Source: Natronomonas sp.
GTDB lineage: Archaea; Halobacteriota; Halobacteria; Halobacteriales; Haloarculaceae
Direction: 5' to 3'
Assembly (NCBI RefSeq): GCF_028274965.1
Contig: NZ_JAQCNO010000029.1
Coordinates: 1-42,343, forward strand
Length of the DNA stretch: 42,343 nt
Shown: in pieces, positions 18,126 to 26,331 of the stretch
Layout of the letters: each line of letters opens with the position of its first letter
How positions within the stretch are numbered: position 1 is the stretch's first letter
Translations under genes and position numbers: made by a program
The notes under the pieces: generated by a model
What the model was told of the DNA's origin: nothing
Database searches by the model: none
What the model saw: the letters and a program-made list of their open reading frames with translations, nothing else

Positions 18126-18455
18126 ATGGCGATCGATCCGCACTTCGAGGAGACCCGCGAGCGCGAGGGGACCGAACGCGAGGTGGACGTGTGGGGTCCG
18201 ACCGACCCCCCCGAGACGCTCGGCATCCGGGGCACCCACGTCGCCGTCGATTTCGACATCTGCATCGGCGACGGGGCGTGTTTGGAGGACTGTCCGGTCG
18301 ACGTCTTCGAGTGGGTCGACACGCCGGGCCATCCCGAGAGCGACCGCAAGGTGAACCCGACGAACGAGTCGCAGTGTATCGACTGCATGCTGTGTGTCGA
18401 CGTCTGTCCGGTCGACGCCATCGACGTCGACCCGGGCCGGGAAAACCGCATCTGA
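18126..18455 (+). CDS. Archaeal dicluster ferredoxin
   Basis: Electron-transfer protein of 109 residues. The second cluster motif is a standard [4Fe-4S] site, CIDCMLCVDVCP. The first is CIGDGACLEDCP: the second cysteine position is Asp, a pattern known from archaeal seven-iron ferredoxins such as those of Sulfolobus, so cluster I is probably [3Fe-4S]. An N-terminal extension of ~45 residues (HFEETREREG...) resembles zinc-ferredoxin extensions, but the zinc histidines are not evident. The ATG at 18126 is supported by the TATA at 18091. It is convergent with the methionine synthase operon. Confidence 0.9.
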   Translation: MAIDPHFEETREREGTEREVDVWGPTDPPETLGIRGTHVAVDFDICIGDGACLEDCPVDVFEWVDTPGHPESDRKVNPTNESQCIDCMLCVDVCPVDAIDVDPGRENRI

Positions 18456-18474
18456 GGGCCGATCGGACGTTAGC

Positions 18475-19545
18475 TCACTCGCCGGCGTACCCGACGTCGA
18501 CCTCGCCGGCGTCGAGTTCCGCCTCGACCTCGCGGGCCGCCTGGACCATGTTCTCCATCTTCCGGTAGGCGGCCTCGCGGGGCAGGAGCTTCACGCCACA
18601 GTCGGGCGAAACCGTGAGTCGCTCCGGCGGGACGATCTCGAGGCCCTTCGTGATGTTCTGTTTGATCGACTCGACGGACTCGACGTCGGCGGTGTGTACG
18701 TCGACGACGCCCAACGCCAGGTCCTTATCGAAGGACGGCTGCGTGAACACGTCCAGTTGGTCGTACTCCCCGTTTGCCAACTCGAGGTCGTACTCGTGGA
18801 CCGGCATGTCGAGGATCTCCGGGTATATCCGGGAGTAATCGCCGTAACAGACGTGGAGTCCGAGGCGGACGTCCTCGGGGACGCCGTCGGCGATGTGTTC
18901 GAGACACTCCCCGACGATGGCGTGGTCGTCGGGCGTCGTCGCCAGCGCCGGTTCGTCGATCTGGATGTAGCGCGCCCCCGCCGCGACGAGGGCGTTGATC
19001 TCCTCGTTGACGAGATCAGCTAGTTCGTACGCGAGTTCGGCCTCGTCGTCGTAGTGCTCGTTGAACGACCACGACGCGAGCGTGTAGGGCCCGGTGATCG
19101 GCACCTTCACCGGCCGGTCGGTGACGCCGGTCGTGAACTCGAACTCGTCGACGAGCCACGGCTCGTCGTACCGGACCTCGTCGGCGACGGAGGGCTTATC
19201 GAAGTAGTTGTGTCCCCAGACCTTGACCGGGCCGTTGAACTCGTAGCCGTCGATCCGGTCGGCGAAGTACTCCACCATCTCGTTTCTGCGCATCTCGCCG
19301 TCGACGACGACGTCGAGCCCCGAGCGGACGTGTTCGTCGGTGATGAGCCGGGCCGCGTCGTCGAGGGCCTCCTCGAGGTTCGCGTCGTCGAAGTCCCGAT
19401 CGTCGTCCTCGGCGAGCTCCTTGGCCCGGTTGAGCCACTTCGGCTTGGGGTAGGACCCGACCACGGTCGTCAGGAGGAAGTGGTCGTTCGGGTGGTCCTC
19501 GGGCCGGAACTGCGAGCGCGTGTCGACGTACCCGTCGGGGCTCAC
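18475..19545 (-). CDS. metE: MetE-type methionine synthase, zinc-bearing subunit
   Basis: Homologue of the C-terminal catalytic barrel of cobalamin-independent methionine synthase, 356 residues, transferring a methyl group to homocysteine. Zinc ligands are recognisable: His and Cys in LHVCYGD (near 231-233) and Cys in SPDCGVK (near 315). TTVVGSYPKP at the N-terminus and YIQIDEPAL are family landmarks. A GTG start at 19545 is preferred; it overlaps the upstream gene's stop (GTGA) and follows a GGAGGT Shine-Dalgarno. The methyl donor in haloarchaea is not evident from sequence. It forms an operon with the zinc-less paralogue at 19542. Confidence 0.92.
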   Translation of the reverse strand: MSPDGYVDTRSQFRPEDHPNDHFLLTTVVGSYPKPKWLNRAKELAEDDDRDFDDANLEEALDDAARLITDEHVRSGLDVVVDGEMRRNEMVEYFADRIDGYEFNGPVKVWGHNYFDKPSVADEVRYDEPWLVDEFEFTTGVTDRPVKVPITGPYTLASWSFNEHYDDEAELAYELADLVNEEINALVAAGARYIQIDEPALATTPDDHAIVGECLEHIADGVPEDVRLGLHVCYGDYSRIYPEILDMPVHEYDLELANGEYDQLDVFTQPSFDKDLALGVVDVHTADVESVESIKQNITKGLEIVPPERLTVSPDCGVKLLPREAAYRKMENMVQAAREVEAELDAGEVDVGYAGE

Positions 19546-20519
19546 AGCGACACCTCCTCGCTGCCGGCGGCGAGCGCGCCGAGTTTGTCCTTCGTCCTGT
19601 TCGTCGGCAGGTAGAACAGTTCGGTGTTCGGCGTCGCGTACACCGTCTCGAACGTCTGGGCCGGGACCTGGTCGTCGACCCACTCGATCCGCTCGGCGAT
19701 CTCCTCGGGGCGCTCGACGCGCGTGTTCTGCCCGTCCACGACCCCGAGTGCGATGTCGTCTTTGGTCCCGTACTCCTGGATGTTGTAGACGCTCCCGTCG
19801 TGATCGGAGACGAAATCGAAGCCGATGGCCTCAACGTCGGCGTCCATCAGGTGGGCGTAGGGCTTCTCGGGGATCGACCCCCAGTAGGTGTGGACGACGA
19901 CGTCGGAGTCGACCGCGGCGGCGACCGTATCGATCGCCTCGCTGGCCCGCTCGTCCTCCCCGTCGGCGGGCGGATCGACGACGAGCGACGGTTCGAGGAG
20001 AAACAGCGTCTCGACGGGCGGGAACGCCTCCGCCTCGGCGGCAAGGAACTCGGCGATCGCGTCCAGAAACGCCGCCTCGTCGCCGTAGTGTTCGTCCGTC
20101 GCGAGCGAGAAAAGCGAGTACGGGCCGGGGAGGATCGCCTGCGAGGCGTCCGCCGCCCGCAGTTCGGCCGAGACGTCCCCGGTCGCGGAGAGATCACCGT
20201 GGACGACCGGCTCCCGGTAGAAGTTGTTGTTGTCGTAGTACCGGACGATGCCCCGCGTCTCGACGTTCTCGTGGACCGACAGGGGGTGTGCAAGCATGTC
20301 GTCCCAGCGCGATTGGCCCTCGACGAGGCGGTCGAGGCCGGCCTCGATCTGCCACTCCAGGAGTTCGCCGCGGACGTCGCCGTACGTCTCGGTCACCGCC
20401 TCGCCCTCGCCGCCGGAGACCAGATCGTCCTTCTGGTGGCCCTTGAGATCGGACAGCTCGTCTTTCGCCCAGTCGGGCAGCGGGTACAGTCCGGGTGTCG
20501 TCGCGAGTACCTCCGTCAT
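19542..20519 (-). CDS. MetE-like paralogue lacking zinc ligands
   Basis: MetE-like TIM-barrel protein of 325 residues, first gene of the methionine synthase operon. Homologous landmarks remain: AILPGPYSLFSLATDEHYGDE parallels ITGPYTLASWSFNEHYDDE of the partner, and ALGVVDGQNTRVE parallels its ALGVVDVHTADVE. At the zinc site HTYWG replaces HxCYG and TPNTELF replaces SPDCGVK, so two cysteine ligands are absent. It cannot use the usual zinc mechanism alone. It may fill the role of the MetE N-terminal half as a heterodimer partner; that is inference. The promoter is at 20543-20552, with the start leaderless. Confidence 0.85.
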   Translation of the reverse strand: MTEVLATTPGLYPLPDWAKDELSDLKGHQKDDLVSGGEGEAVTETYGDVRGELLEWQIEAGLDRLVEGQSRWDDMLAHPLSVHENVETRGIVRYYDNNNFYREPVVHGDLSATGDVSAELRAADASQAILPGPYSLFSLATDEHYGDEAAFLDAIAEFLAAEAEAFPPVETLFLLEPSLVVDPPADGEDERASEAIDTVAAAVDSDVVVHTYWGSIPEKPYAHLMDADVEAIGFDFVSDHDGSVYNIQEYGTKDDIALGVVDGQNTRVERPEEIAERIEWVDDQVPAQTFETVYATPNTELFYLPTNRTKDKLGALAAGSEEVSL

Positions 20520-20542
20520 TGGGTCTCAGTACGAGATGACGG

Positions 20543-20552
20543 TGTTTAATAT
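20543..20552 (-). promoter_or_regulatory. Methionine synthase operon TATA box
   Basis: Minus-strand AT-rich ATTAAACACC, about 27 nt before the ATG at 20519. It lies in the short gap after the methyltransferase gene at 20560. Confidence 0.6.
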
Positions 20553-20559
20553 TTCCTAC

Positions 20560-21135
20560 TCAGGTATTTCCGTGGGTAATTTCGAGGACGACGAGCCGCT
20601 CGAAGGGGAACGACTCGGAGGCGATCTCGCGGGTCGCCATCCCGGCGTCAGCAGCGAGATCGGCGACGGCGTCGAGCCCCGTCAGCGACGAGACGAGGAG
20701 GTACCCGCGTCCGTCCGACCGGAGGACGCGGCCGACGTCCGCGAGAAACGGGCGGATCACCCGCCGGCCGTCGGGGCCGCCCGAGAGCGCGTGTTCGAGG
20801 GAGTCGTCCCACTCGACGTCCGGGGGCGTCGGCAGATACGGCGGGTTGAACAGGACGGTATCGAAGCTTCCCGCCGCGAACGGGCGGGTCAGATCGCCGC
20901 GCACGACGTCGATCCCCTCTGATCGCGCCCGCCGGCAGGCCGCCGGCGCGAGGTCGCTGCCGAGGACCGTCGCGTCCGTCTCGGCGGCGACGCGCCCGGC
21001 GACGTACCCGGAGCCGACGCCGACCTCCAGGACGCGTCCGCCGTCGATCGTGTCAAGTGCCGCCTCGGCGAGGAGGTGTGAGTCCTCCGCGGGTTCGTAC
21101 ACGGTCGGAACGTCGCGCTCGTCGGCGAGTCTCAT
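20560..21135 (-). CDS. HemK2/Mtq2-type glutamine methyltransferase
   Basis: SAM-dependent class I methyltransferase of 191 residues. Motif I is VLEVGVGSGYVAGRVA near residue 37 and the catalytic NPPY is near 97 (LFNPPYLPTPP), the signature of N5-glutamine methyltransferases. The opening VPTVYEPAEDSHLL is typical of the archaeal/eukaryotic HemK2/Mtq2 branch, which methylates the GGQ glutamine of the class 1 release factor. The ATG at 21135 overlaps the MscS stop. The target is assigned by family only. Confidence 0.88.
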   Translation of the reverse strand: MRLADERDVPTVYEPAEDSHLLAEAALDTIDGGRVLEVGVGSGYVAGRVAAETDATVLGSDLAPAACRRARSEGIDVVRGDLTRPFAAGSFDTVLFNPPYLPTPPDVEWDDSLEHALSGGPDGRRVIRPFLADVGRVLRSDGRGYLLVSSLTGLDAVADLAADAGMATREIASESFPFERLVVLEITHGNT

Positions 21136-22310
21136 CTGTAGGCGTCCTCGTCGGCGGGGGGATCGGTGACGGACTCCTCGATGCGGCGGGACTCGGCCGC
21201 CTCGAGATCGTCGGCGAAGGCCGCGGTCTCGACGCGGTCCCGCCCGCTGAGTTCGCGCTGTGGGAACGGGATCTTGATGTCCTCGGACTCGAAGGCCGAC
21301 TTGACGGACTCGATGACGGCGTTCTGTGCGCGCCACTTCTCTTGGACCCTCGGCGTCGTGATCCAGTACCGGAGCCTGAGTACCACCGCCGAGTCCGCGA
21401 ACTCCCGCCTGATGACGTCGGGTTTCGGCTGCTCTGCGACCGCCTCGACCTCCTCCATCGCCCGCACCGCGACGCGCGCCGCCGTAGCGACGTCCTCGCG
21501 GTAGTCGACGCCGATGTCGGTGTTCAGCCTGAGGCGGTCGGTCTTCGAGACGTTGACCACCTCGTTTTCGGTCACGGTGTCGTTCGGCACCAAGACGTGC
21601 TCCTCGTCGAAGGTCCGCACCTGCGTGTTGTAGATGGTGATGTCGGTCACGATGCCCTCCCAGTCGGCGACGCGGATCCAATCGCCCACCTCGAAGGGGC
21701 GCGCGAACAGGATCACGAACCCCGAGAGGATCCCCGACAGCGTCTTGCGGGCGGCGAACCCGAAGACGATCCCGAGGACGCCGGCGCCCAGAAAGACGTT
21801 CCGCACCGGAATGCTCCACAGCGTGACGGTGAACGCGCCGATCGGGATGAACACGAGAATCTGGATCACGTGGTGTGCGACCTCGCGTTGATGCGGCGTG
21901 ATCGCGATCCGCCCGGAGCCGTACTTCACCGATCGCTTCGTCAGCCGCGTCAGGGTGACCCCCGCGGCGATCACGATGAGGGTGACGAGGGCCTTGATCC
22001 CGGCCTCGGGCGTTACCGAGAGGAACCCGAAGGCGTCGACGACGTCGCCCGAGACCCGCCAGACGGCGATCAGAAAGACGGTGATCGCGACCGTCATCGC
22101 GGTGATCACGAGCGACTGGACGAGCTCGACGGTATCGGCGCCGTACTGCCGTTTCATCCGCCGGCCGCCGTAGTACAGGGCGGCGACGACGGCGGCGAAA
22201 AGAACCGCCGCCCCGGCCGTTGCGACGTACCTGACGGACGGGGAATCGAAGGTCAACTGCGCCCAGCGGACGAACCACCGGACCCGGGTCAGGGACGCGA
22301 GTGCGAACAT
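21132..22310 (-). CDS. MscS-family mechanosensitive channel
   Basis: Integral membrane channel of 392 residues that releases solutes on membrane tension. Hydrophobic helices lie near 28-47, 65-85, 103-122 and 148-170, with the pore-lining helix about 172-195 (GAGVLGIVFGFAARKTLSGILSG). The MscS beta domain follows with PFEVGDWIRV and VPNDTVTENEVVN. The C-terminal tail is acidic and probably disordered. It is between the release-factor methyltransferase and ksgA, all on the minus strand. An osmotic role fits a halophile but is family knowledge. Confidence 0.93.
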   Translation of the reverse strand: MFALASLTRVRWFVRWAQLTFDSPSVRYVATAGAAVLFAAVVAALYYGGRRMKRQYGADTVELVQSLVITAMTVAITVFLIAVWRVSGDVVDAFGFLSVTPEAGIKALVTLIVIAAGVTLTRLTKRSVKYGSGRIAITPHQREVAHHVIQILVFIPIGAFTVTLWSIPVRNVFLGAGVLGIVFGFAARKTLSGILSGFVILFARPFEVGDWIRVADWEGIVTDITIYNTQVRTFDEEHVLVPNDTVTENEVVNVSKTDRLRLNTDIGVDYREDVATAARVAVRAMEEVEAVAEQPKPDVIRREFADSAVVLRLRYWITTPRVQEKWRAQNAVIESVKSAFESEDIKIPFPQRELSGRDRVETAAFADDLEAAESRRIEESVTDPPADEDAYR

Positions 22311-22402
22311 GGCGTTCGATCACCCGGGCCCCGGCGGAGCCGGGGACGAGGGCGGCGAGACGCGTGCGAACACGCACGCGGACCCGGGACGCCGACGCCG
22401 CC

Positions 22403-23230
22403 TCATTCGGTCCCGACCTCCGCTGTGAGGCGGGCGAGACGCGCGAACGCGTCCGGGGACACGTTCCCCGCCCGCGCACTCATCAGTTCTTCGCCGGCCG
22501 CCTCGACGACGGCGCCGGGGCGATCGATGCCCGAGATGTGCGTCGTGTTCCGGATCGCGTTCCGCAGGGTCTTCCGCCGCTGGGTGAACACCGCCCGGAC
22601 GATCGACATGAACAGCTCGTCGTCCGGCACCTCGTAGGCCGGCTCTCTTGGGGTCGCGCGCACGACCGCGCTCTCGACGGCCGGCGGGGGCGAAAACGCC
22701 TCTCTCGGCACCGGTTCGACGATCTCGACGTCGGCGTAGTGGCCTGCGGTCACCGAGAGGCGGCCGTACTGGTCACTCTTGGGGGCGGCCGCCATCCGGG
22801 CTGCGAACTCCGCCTGAAACATCAACACGAGCGGCCGCCCGGCGGGCAACAGCCGGAAAGCGATCTGCGAGGAGACGCCGTACGGCAGGTTCGAGACGGA
22901 CGCGTCGAACGCCGGCAGCCCGACCTCGAGGGCGTCGCCCTCGATCACCGTCAGGTCGCCCGCCGCGACGGCCGCCGAGAACTCCTCCCGTAGAAACGCC
23001 GCGAGTTCCGGATCCCGCTCGACGACCGTGACACTCTCGGCGGCCTCGAGCAGTCGGTCCGTCAGCGCACCGGTGCCGCCGCCGATCTCCAAGACGTGTT
23101 CGACGTCGGCTTCGGCGGGGAGGTACCCGGGCAGCCGATCGAGCACCCGGTCGTCGACGAGGAAGTGCTGATCGCGCTCGGGGTCGCCGCGGGCGTCGGC
23201 GCGGGCGAGGAGCGCGTCGGGGTCGCGCAT
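22403..23230 (-). CDS. ksgA: 16S rRNA dimethyladenosine transferase
   Basis: KsgA/Dim1 enzyme that dimethylates two adjacent adenosines near the 3' end of 16S rRNA late in 30S assembly. It has 275 residues. QHFLVDDRVLDRL is the typical opening, EIGGGTGALT is SAM motif I near 49, and the catalytic NLPYGVSSQ is near 113. The C-terminal RAVFTQRRKTLRNAI helix is family-specific. The minus-strand TATA at 23251-23260 makes the start leaderless. Confidence 0.96.
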   Translation of the reverse strand: MRDPDALLARADARGDPERDQHFLVDDRVLDRLPGYLPAEADVEHVLEIGGGTGALTDRLLEAAESVTVVERDPELAAFLREEFSAAVAAGDLTVIEGDALEVGLPAFDASVSNLPYGVSSQIAFRLLPAGRPLVLMFQAEFAARMAAAPKSDQYGRLSVTAGHYADVEIVEPVPREAFSPPPAVESAVVRATPREPAYEVPDDELFMSIVRAVFTQRRKTLRNAIRNTTHISGIDRPGAVVEAAGEELMSARAGNVSPDAFARLARLTAEVGTE

Positions 23231-23250
23231 ACGCGTACTGTAGGAACGGC

Positions 23251-23260
23251 GTCGTATATC
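23251..23260 (-). promoter_or_regulatory. ksgA TATA box
   Basis: Minus-strand GATATACGAC centred about 27 nt before the ATG at 23230. Confidence 0.6.
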
Positions 23261-23377
23261 GTTCGCGCTTTCGGCCGGGCTTCGGCCGGCTTTTCGGGAT
23301 GTCCCACGCCGACAGACCCGACGCGACCTCGGGCGCGTCGAACTGTACTCCGCCGAGACGGGCGGCAGCGGGGCGGG

Positions 23378-23953
23378 TCAGTCCTCGTCGCGACGGGCGA
23401 AGATCCGGTACTTGAGGTCCTCCTTGCGGAGCTCCTCGGTGATCCGCTCGACGAGGATCTCACGCGGGTTGTGGAGCCCCGATACCCGCGCTTCGATGTC
23501 CTCGAAGCTCTCGAAGGGCTCGCGCTTTCTGGCGTCGAGCACGTTGTTCCTGAGCTTCTTTCCGATCCCCGGCAGCAGGTTCAGGACGTGCAGCCGCGTC
23601 GTGATCGGCTGGGCCTCGGTGTAGAAATCGACGAATCTGCTCTCGTCGGCGTCGATTATCGCCTCGATCGCGTACTCGAGTTCGGACTCGGCCGTACTCG
23701 AGAGGTCCTCGTACCGGACGTCACGGAGCGTTTTGACGCTCTCGCCGGGCGGCTCGATCTCGATCCGGTCGCCGATGTTGATCCCGGCGTCGTCGGTCAG
23801 TGCCGCCTCGACGAGCCGGAAGTCCGTCTCCCCGAGCGCGAACGCGACCGGCGAGCGCTCGTACTGCGGCCGGTCGTCGTTCGGGCTCCCCCGCGGGAGA
23901 AAATCGAGCACAACCGCCGTTCGCGGCGCGTCGTCGGTTCCGTCGTCGCTCAT
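23378..23953 (-). CDS. DUF655 family RNA/DNA-binding protein
   Basis: Archaeal protein of 191 residues found next to ksgA, rpo4 and rpl21e across Archaea. The N-terminal two thirds is beta-rich, with GDRIEIEPP. The C-terminal part contains a helix-hairpin-helix (LNLLPGIGKKLRNNVLDARKR, near 128-148) followed by PFESFEDIEARVSGLHNP, so nucleic acid binding is likely. No catalytic residues were recognised. Its promoter is at 23978-23987. Its position suggests a role in ribosome or RNA biology, which is inference. Confidence 0.88.
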   Translation of the reverse strand: MSDDGTDDAPRTAVVLDFLPRGSPNDDRPQYERSPVAFALGETDFRLVEAALTDDAGINIGDRIEIEPPGESVKTLRDVRYEDLSSTAESELEYAIEAIIDADESRFVDFYTEAQPITTRLHVLNLLPGIGKKLRNNVLDARKREPFESFEDIEARVSGLHNPREILVERITEELRKEDLKYRIFARRDED

Positions 23954-23977
23954 ACCGGCGTGTACGCGCAGACGCTA

Positions 23978-23987
23978 CTTAAAGTAG
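23978..23987 (-). promoter_or_regulatory. DUF655 gene TATA box
   Basis: Minus-strand CTACTTTAAG, inside a near-palindrome (23975-23987), about 28 nt before the ATG at 23953. Confidence 0.55.
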
Positions 23988-24003
23988 GGGCCGCGGGCCG
24001 CCC

Positions 24004-24360
24004 TCAGGCGTACTTCGCGACGACGTCGAGCACGTCGTCGAGCTCGTCGCCCGAGAGGGTGTAGCGGCCCTGTGCGAACAGCGTCCGGAGCTCGTCTCTG
24101 TCCTCGGGGAGGACGTCGGCGATCTTGTAGGCGGTCGGTTCGTCGACCTTCTCGAGTTCGAGCAGGCTCTCGACCAGCTCGCGGGACTCCGCCGCCTCGA
24201 GGGTCGAAAAGCGGTTCGCGTGCTCGATGGCTCTGGCCAGCTCGTAGCGCATCTCGCGGTCCTCGTCGAGGGCGCGCTCGGCCTCGATGTCGGCGAGGAG
24301 CTCCTTCGCCTCCGGCGTGGTGACGTACTCCTCGCCGAGCACCTCCTTGAATATCGTCAT
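24004..24360 (-). CDS. rpoF: RNA polymerase subunit Rpo4 (RpoF)
   Basis: Stalk subunit of archaeal RNA polymerase, counterpart of Rpb4, which pairs with Rpo7. It has 118 residues. It reads [52 protein letters not shown] and ends with a helical tail, matching the archaeal HRDC-like family. Its ATG overlaps the L21e stop by 4 nt (ATGA). Confidence 0.95.
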   Translation of the reverse strand: MTIFKEVLGEEYVTTPEAKELLADIEAERALDEDREMRYELARAIEHANRFSTLEAAESRELVESLLELEKVDEPTAYKIADVLPEDRDELRTLFAQGRYTLSGDELDDVLDVVAKYA

Positions 24361-24647
24361 GCCTGCTGGCGGAGGTGTGCGGGCGCGGCGATCAGCGTCT
24401 TGCTGACGCTTCCGTCCTCGATTTCGACTTTGAACGCGCGGCCCTGCTTGCCGACGACCGTGCCGGTCCGGCCGTTGAACCGCGGGTGGAACTGGCCCTT
24501 CGGGACAGAGGGGTCGATCCTGAGGTGGACCTTCTGTCCGTCGTCGAACTGCTGGACGGATCGTCTCGGCGGCGACGTGCCGCTGTCTCTGGCGTCGTTT
24601 TTCAGCTTGTTGCGGGTTCCCTCCCGCGGTCCGTTCGAGCTAGGCAT
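24357..24647 (-). CDS. rpl21e: 50S ribosomal protein L21e
   Basis: eL21, an archaeal/eukaryotic large-subunit protein, 96 residues. Readable are [36 protein letters not shown] and [16 protein letters not shown]. The ATG at 24647 is chosen because upstream codons are non-coding in character. The TATA (24673-24684) predicts a short leader. It is cotranscribed with rpoF. Confidence 0.96.
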   Translation of the reverse strand: MPSSNGPREGTRNKLKNDARDSGTSPPRRSVQQFDDGQKVHLRIDPSVPKGQFHPRFNGRTGTVVGKQGRAFKVEIEDGSVSKTLIAAPAHLRQQA

Positions 24648-24672
24648 TGTTATAACCGAGTATAGGGGTCCG

Positions 24673-24684
24673 ACACATAAAACG
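24673..24684 (-). promoter_or_regulatory. rpl21e promoter (TATA)
   Basis: Minus-strand CGTTTTATGTGT. Predicted transcription start is about 7 nt before the ATG at 24647. Confidence 0.5.
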
Positions 24685-24723
24685 TGCGTTCCGGCGGCGC
24701 CGGACCCGACGGCGAACGCCCGG

Positions 24724-24990
24724 TTATATCCGGCCGACCTCGTCGACGGAGACGCTCTCGACGCCGTCAACGTCGGCGAAGGCGTCCTCGACGGCGTCGG
24801 TGCCGCCCGCCTCGTCGGGGATGAGAACCGTCGGATACAGCGCGATCAGACCGAAGGCGACGTCCTCGCGGTCGACGCGGCTGATCTTCGCGCCCTCCGG
24901 GAGCGTGTTCTCGAGGCGCTCTTGGAGGTCGTCCAGATCGATCTCGGGGCTCTGCGGCATGACCTTCATCTTCGCTGCGACTTTCCCCAT
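24724..24990 (-). CDS. ef1B: Elongation factor 1-beta
   Basis: Archaeal EF-1-beta, the nucleotide-exchange factor for EF-1-alpha, 88 residues. The family pattern [43 protein letters not shown] and a C-terminal [18 protein letters not shown] is clear. Its ATG directly abuts the stop of the zinc microprotein, so they share a message. Confidence 0.95.
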   Translation of the reverse strand: MGKVAAKMKVMPQSPEIDLDDLQERLENTLPEGAKISRVDREDVAFGLIALYPTVLIPDEAGGTDAVEDAFADVDGVESVSVDEVGRI

Positions 24991-25173
24991 CTATGGACCC
25001 ATGAACCCACAATCGGGGCACTCGTAGAGGTTGCTCTGTTTGCGACACTTCGAACAGCGGTAGATCAAGGCGCCGCACTCCGGGCAGTCGAACTTCGCGG
25101 CGGACGTCCCGGAGATGTTGATCCCACAGGAGATGCACGTGTGCTCCCTGCGTTCGTCTGACTGGCTACTCAT
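24991..25173 (-). CDS. Zinc microprotein with four CxxC motifs
   Basis: 60-residue protein with four evenly spaced motifs: CISCG, CPECG, CSKC and CPDCG. Such an arrangement normally forms two zinc sites. It corresponds to the haloarchaeal microprotein studied as HVO_2753 in Haloferax volcanii (from memory). It lies directly upstream of ef1B with no gap, and a TATA at 25197-25202 makes it leaderless. The link to EF-1-beta suggests a role in translation or nascent RNA, but the molecular function is unknown. Confidence 0.92.
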   Translation of the reverse strand: MSSQSDERREHTCISCGINISGTSAAKFDCPECGALIYRCSKCRKQSNLYECPDCGFMGP

Positions 25174-25196
25174 ACGAGACGGTGGGTCGGCGCGAC

Positions 25197-25202
25197 ATTT
25201 AA
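25197..25202 (-). promoter_or_regulatory. Zinc microprotein/ef1B TATA box
   Basis: Minus-strand TTAAAT about 27 nt before the ATG at 25173. Confidence 0.6.
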
Positions 25203-25251
25203 CGCTTGTCAACCGCCCTGCGATCCGGACCGGGCGGCGAGTGCGGCCGGC

Positions 25252-26256
25252 TCAAGAGCCCCCGACGCGGACGAGTTGCTTGCCGACGTTCGCCCCCTCG
25301 AACAGCCCGAGAAACGCTTCCGGCGCGCGTTCGAAGCCCTCGACGACGGTCTCTCTGTACGCGACGTCGCCGCGGTCGACCCACGCCGAGAGCCGATCGA
25401 GCGCCTCGTCCCACCGGCCCTCGTAGTCCCTGACGAGAAAGCCCTCGACGCGGGCGCGACTCTGAATGAGCCGCATCAGCTTCCGGGGACCGGTCGGCGT
25501 CTCCGTCGCGTTGTACGTCGAGATCTGCCCGCAGACGGCGACGGTCGCCCGGACGTTCAGAAGCGACCAGACCGCGTCCGTTATCGGGCCGCCGACGTTG
25601 TCGAAGTACGCGTCGACGCCGTCGGGACAGTGATCCCCGAGCGCCGAGGGCACGTCCTCGGTCTCGTAGTTGACGGCGGCGTCGAAGCCGATCGACTCGA
25701 GCCAGGCCGTCTTCTCGTCCGTGCCGGCGATCCCGACGACCCGACAGCCCGAAAGGGCCGCGATCTGGCCCGCGACGCTCCCGACCGCGCCCGCGGCCCC
25801 GCTCACGACGACCGTGTCGCCGGCCGTCGGCTCGACGACGTCCGTCATCCCGAAGTACGCCGTCACGCCGGGCATCCCGAGCACGCCGACGGCGGTCGAG
25901 ACCGGCCCCCGGTCGGGGTCGACACGCCGGAGGTCCGCCCCGTCGGCGACGGCGTACTCCGCCCACAGCAGGTCGCCGACGACGCTGTCGCCCGCCTCGA
26001 ACGACGGATGGTTCGACTCGACGACCGAGCCGACGACGGCGGCCCGCATCGGGTCGCCGACGTCCCACGGTTCGGCGTACGATTCGGCGTCGCGCATCCG
26101 ACCGCGCATGTAGGGGTCGACCGAGAGGTACTCGGTCTCGACGAGGACCTCCCTCGGACCGGGCGTCGGCACGTCGGCCTCGATCGACTCGAAGTCGTCC
26201 ACCGTCGGTTCGCCGGTCGGTCGGCTCGACAACAGCCACTGACGGTTCGTCGCCAT
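25252..26256 (-). CDS. NADP-dependent MDR oxidoreductase (prostaglandin/curcumin reductase-like)
   Basis: Medium-chain dehydrogenase/reductase of 334 residues without zinc-binding cysteines, of the leukotriene B4 12-hydroxydehydrogenase/CurA group, which reduces activated double bonds with NADPH. Seen are YLSVDPYMRGRM near residue 46, GVLGMPGVTAYFGM near 121, the nucleotide-binding VVVSGAAGAVGSVAGQIA near 145-162, and YFDNVGGPITD near 212. The physiological substrate is unknown. The ATG at 26256 is divergent from tmcA. Confidence 0.92.
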   Translation of the reverse strand: MATNRQWLLSSRPTGEPTVDDFESIEADVPTPGPREVLVETEYLSVDPYMRGRMRDAESYAEPWDVGDPMRAAVVGSVVESNHPSFEAGDSVVGDLLWAEYAVADGADLRRVDPDRGPVSTAVGVLGMPGVTAYFGMTDVVEPTAGDTVVVSGAAGAVGSVAGQIAALSGCRVVGIAGTDEKTAWLESIGFDAAVNYETEDVPSALGDHCPDGVDAYFDNVGGPITDAVWSLLNVRATVAVCGQISTYNATETPTGPRKLMRLIQSRARVEGFLVRDYEGRWDEALDRLSAWVDRGDVAYRETVVEGFERAPEAFLGLFEGANVGKQLVRVGGS

Positions 26257-26331
26257 GCACACGCGCCACGCCGGCGGAACAAAGCTTCGTCGGACCGACG
26301 AGGCCTTGCCGTTTCGGGCCGAACCCGGCGC

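Noticed and set aside
20560-22479. A 639-codon minus-strand frame extending the methyltransferase upstream across mscS
   Set aside because: The first ~450 codons lie in another frame over the MscS gene and are arginine-rich. The real protein starts at the ATG at 21135.
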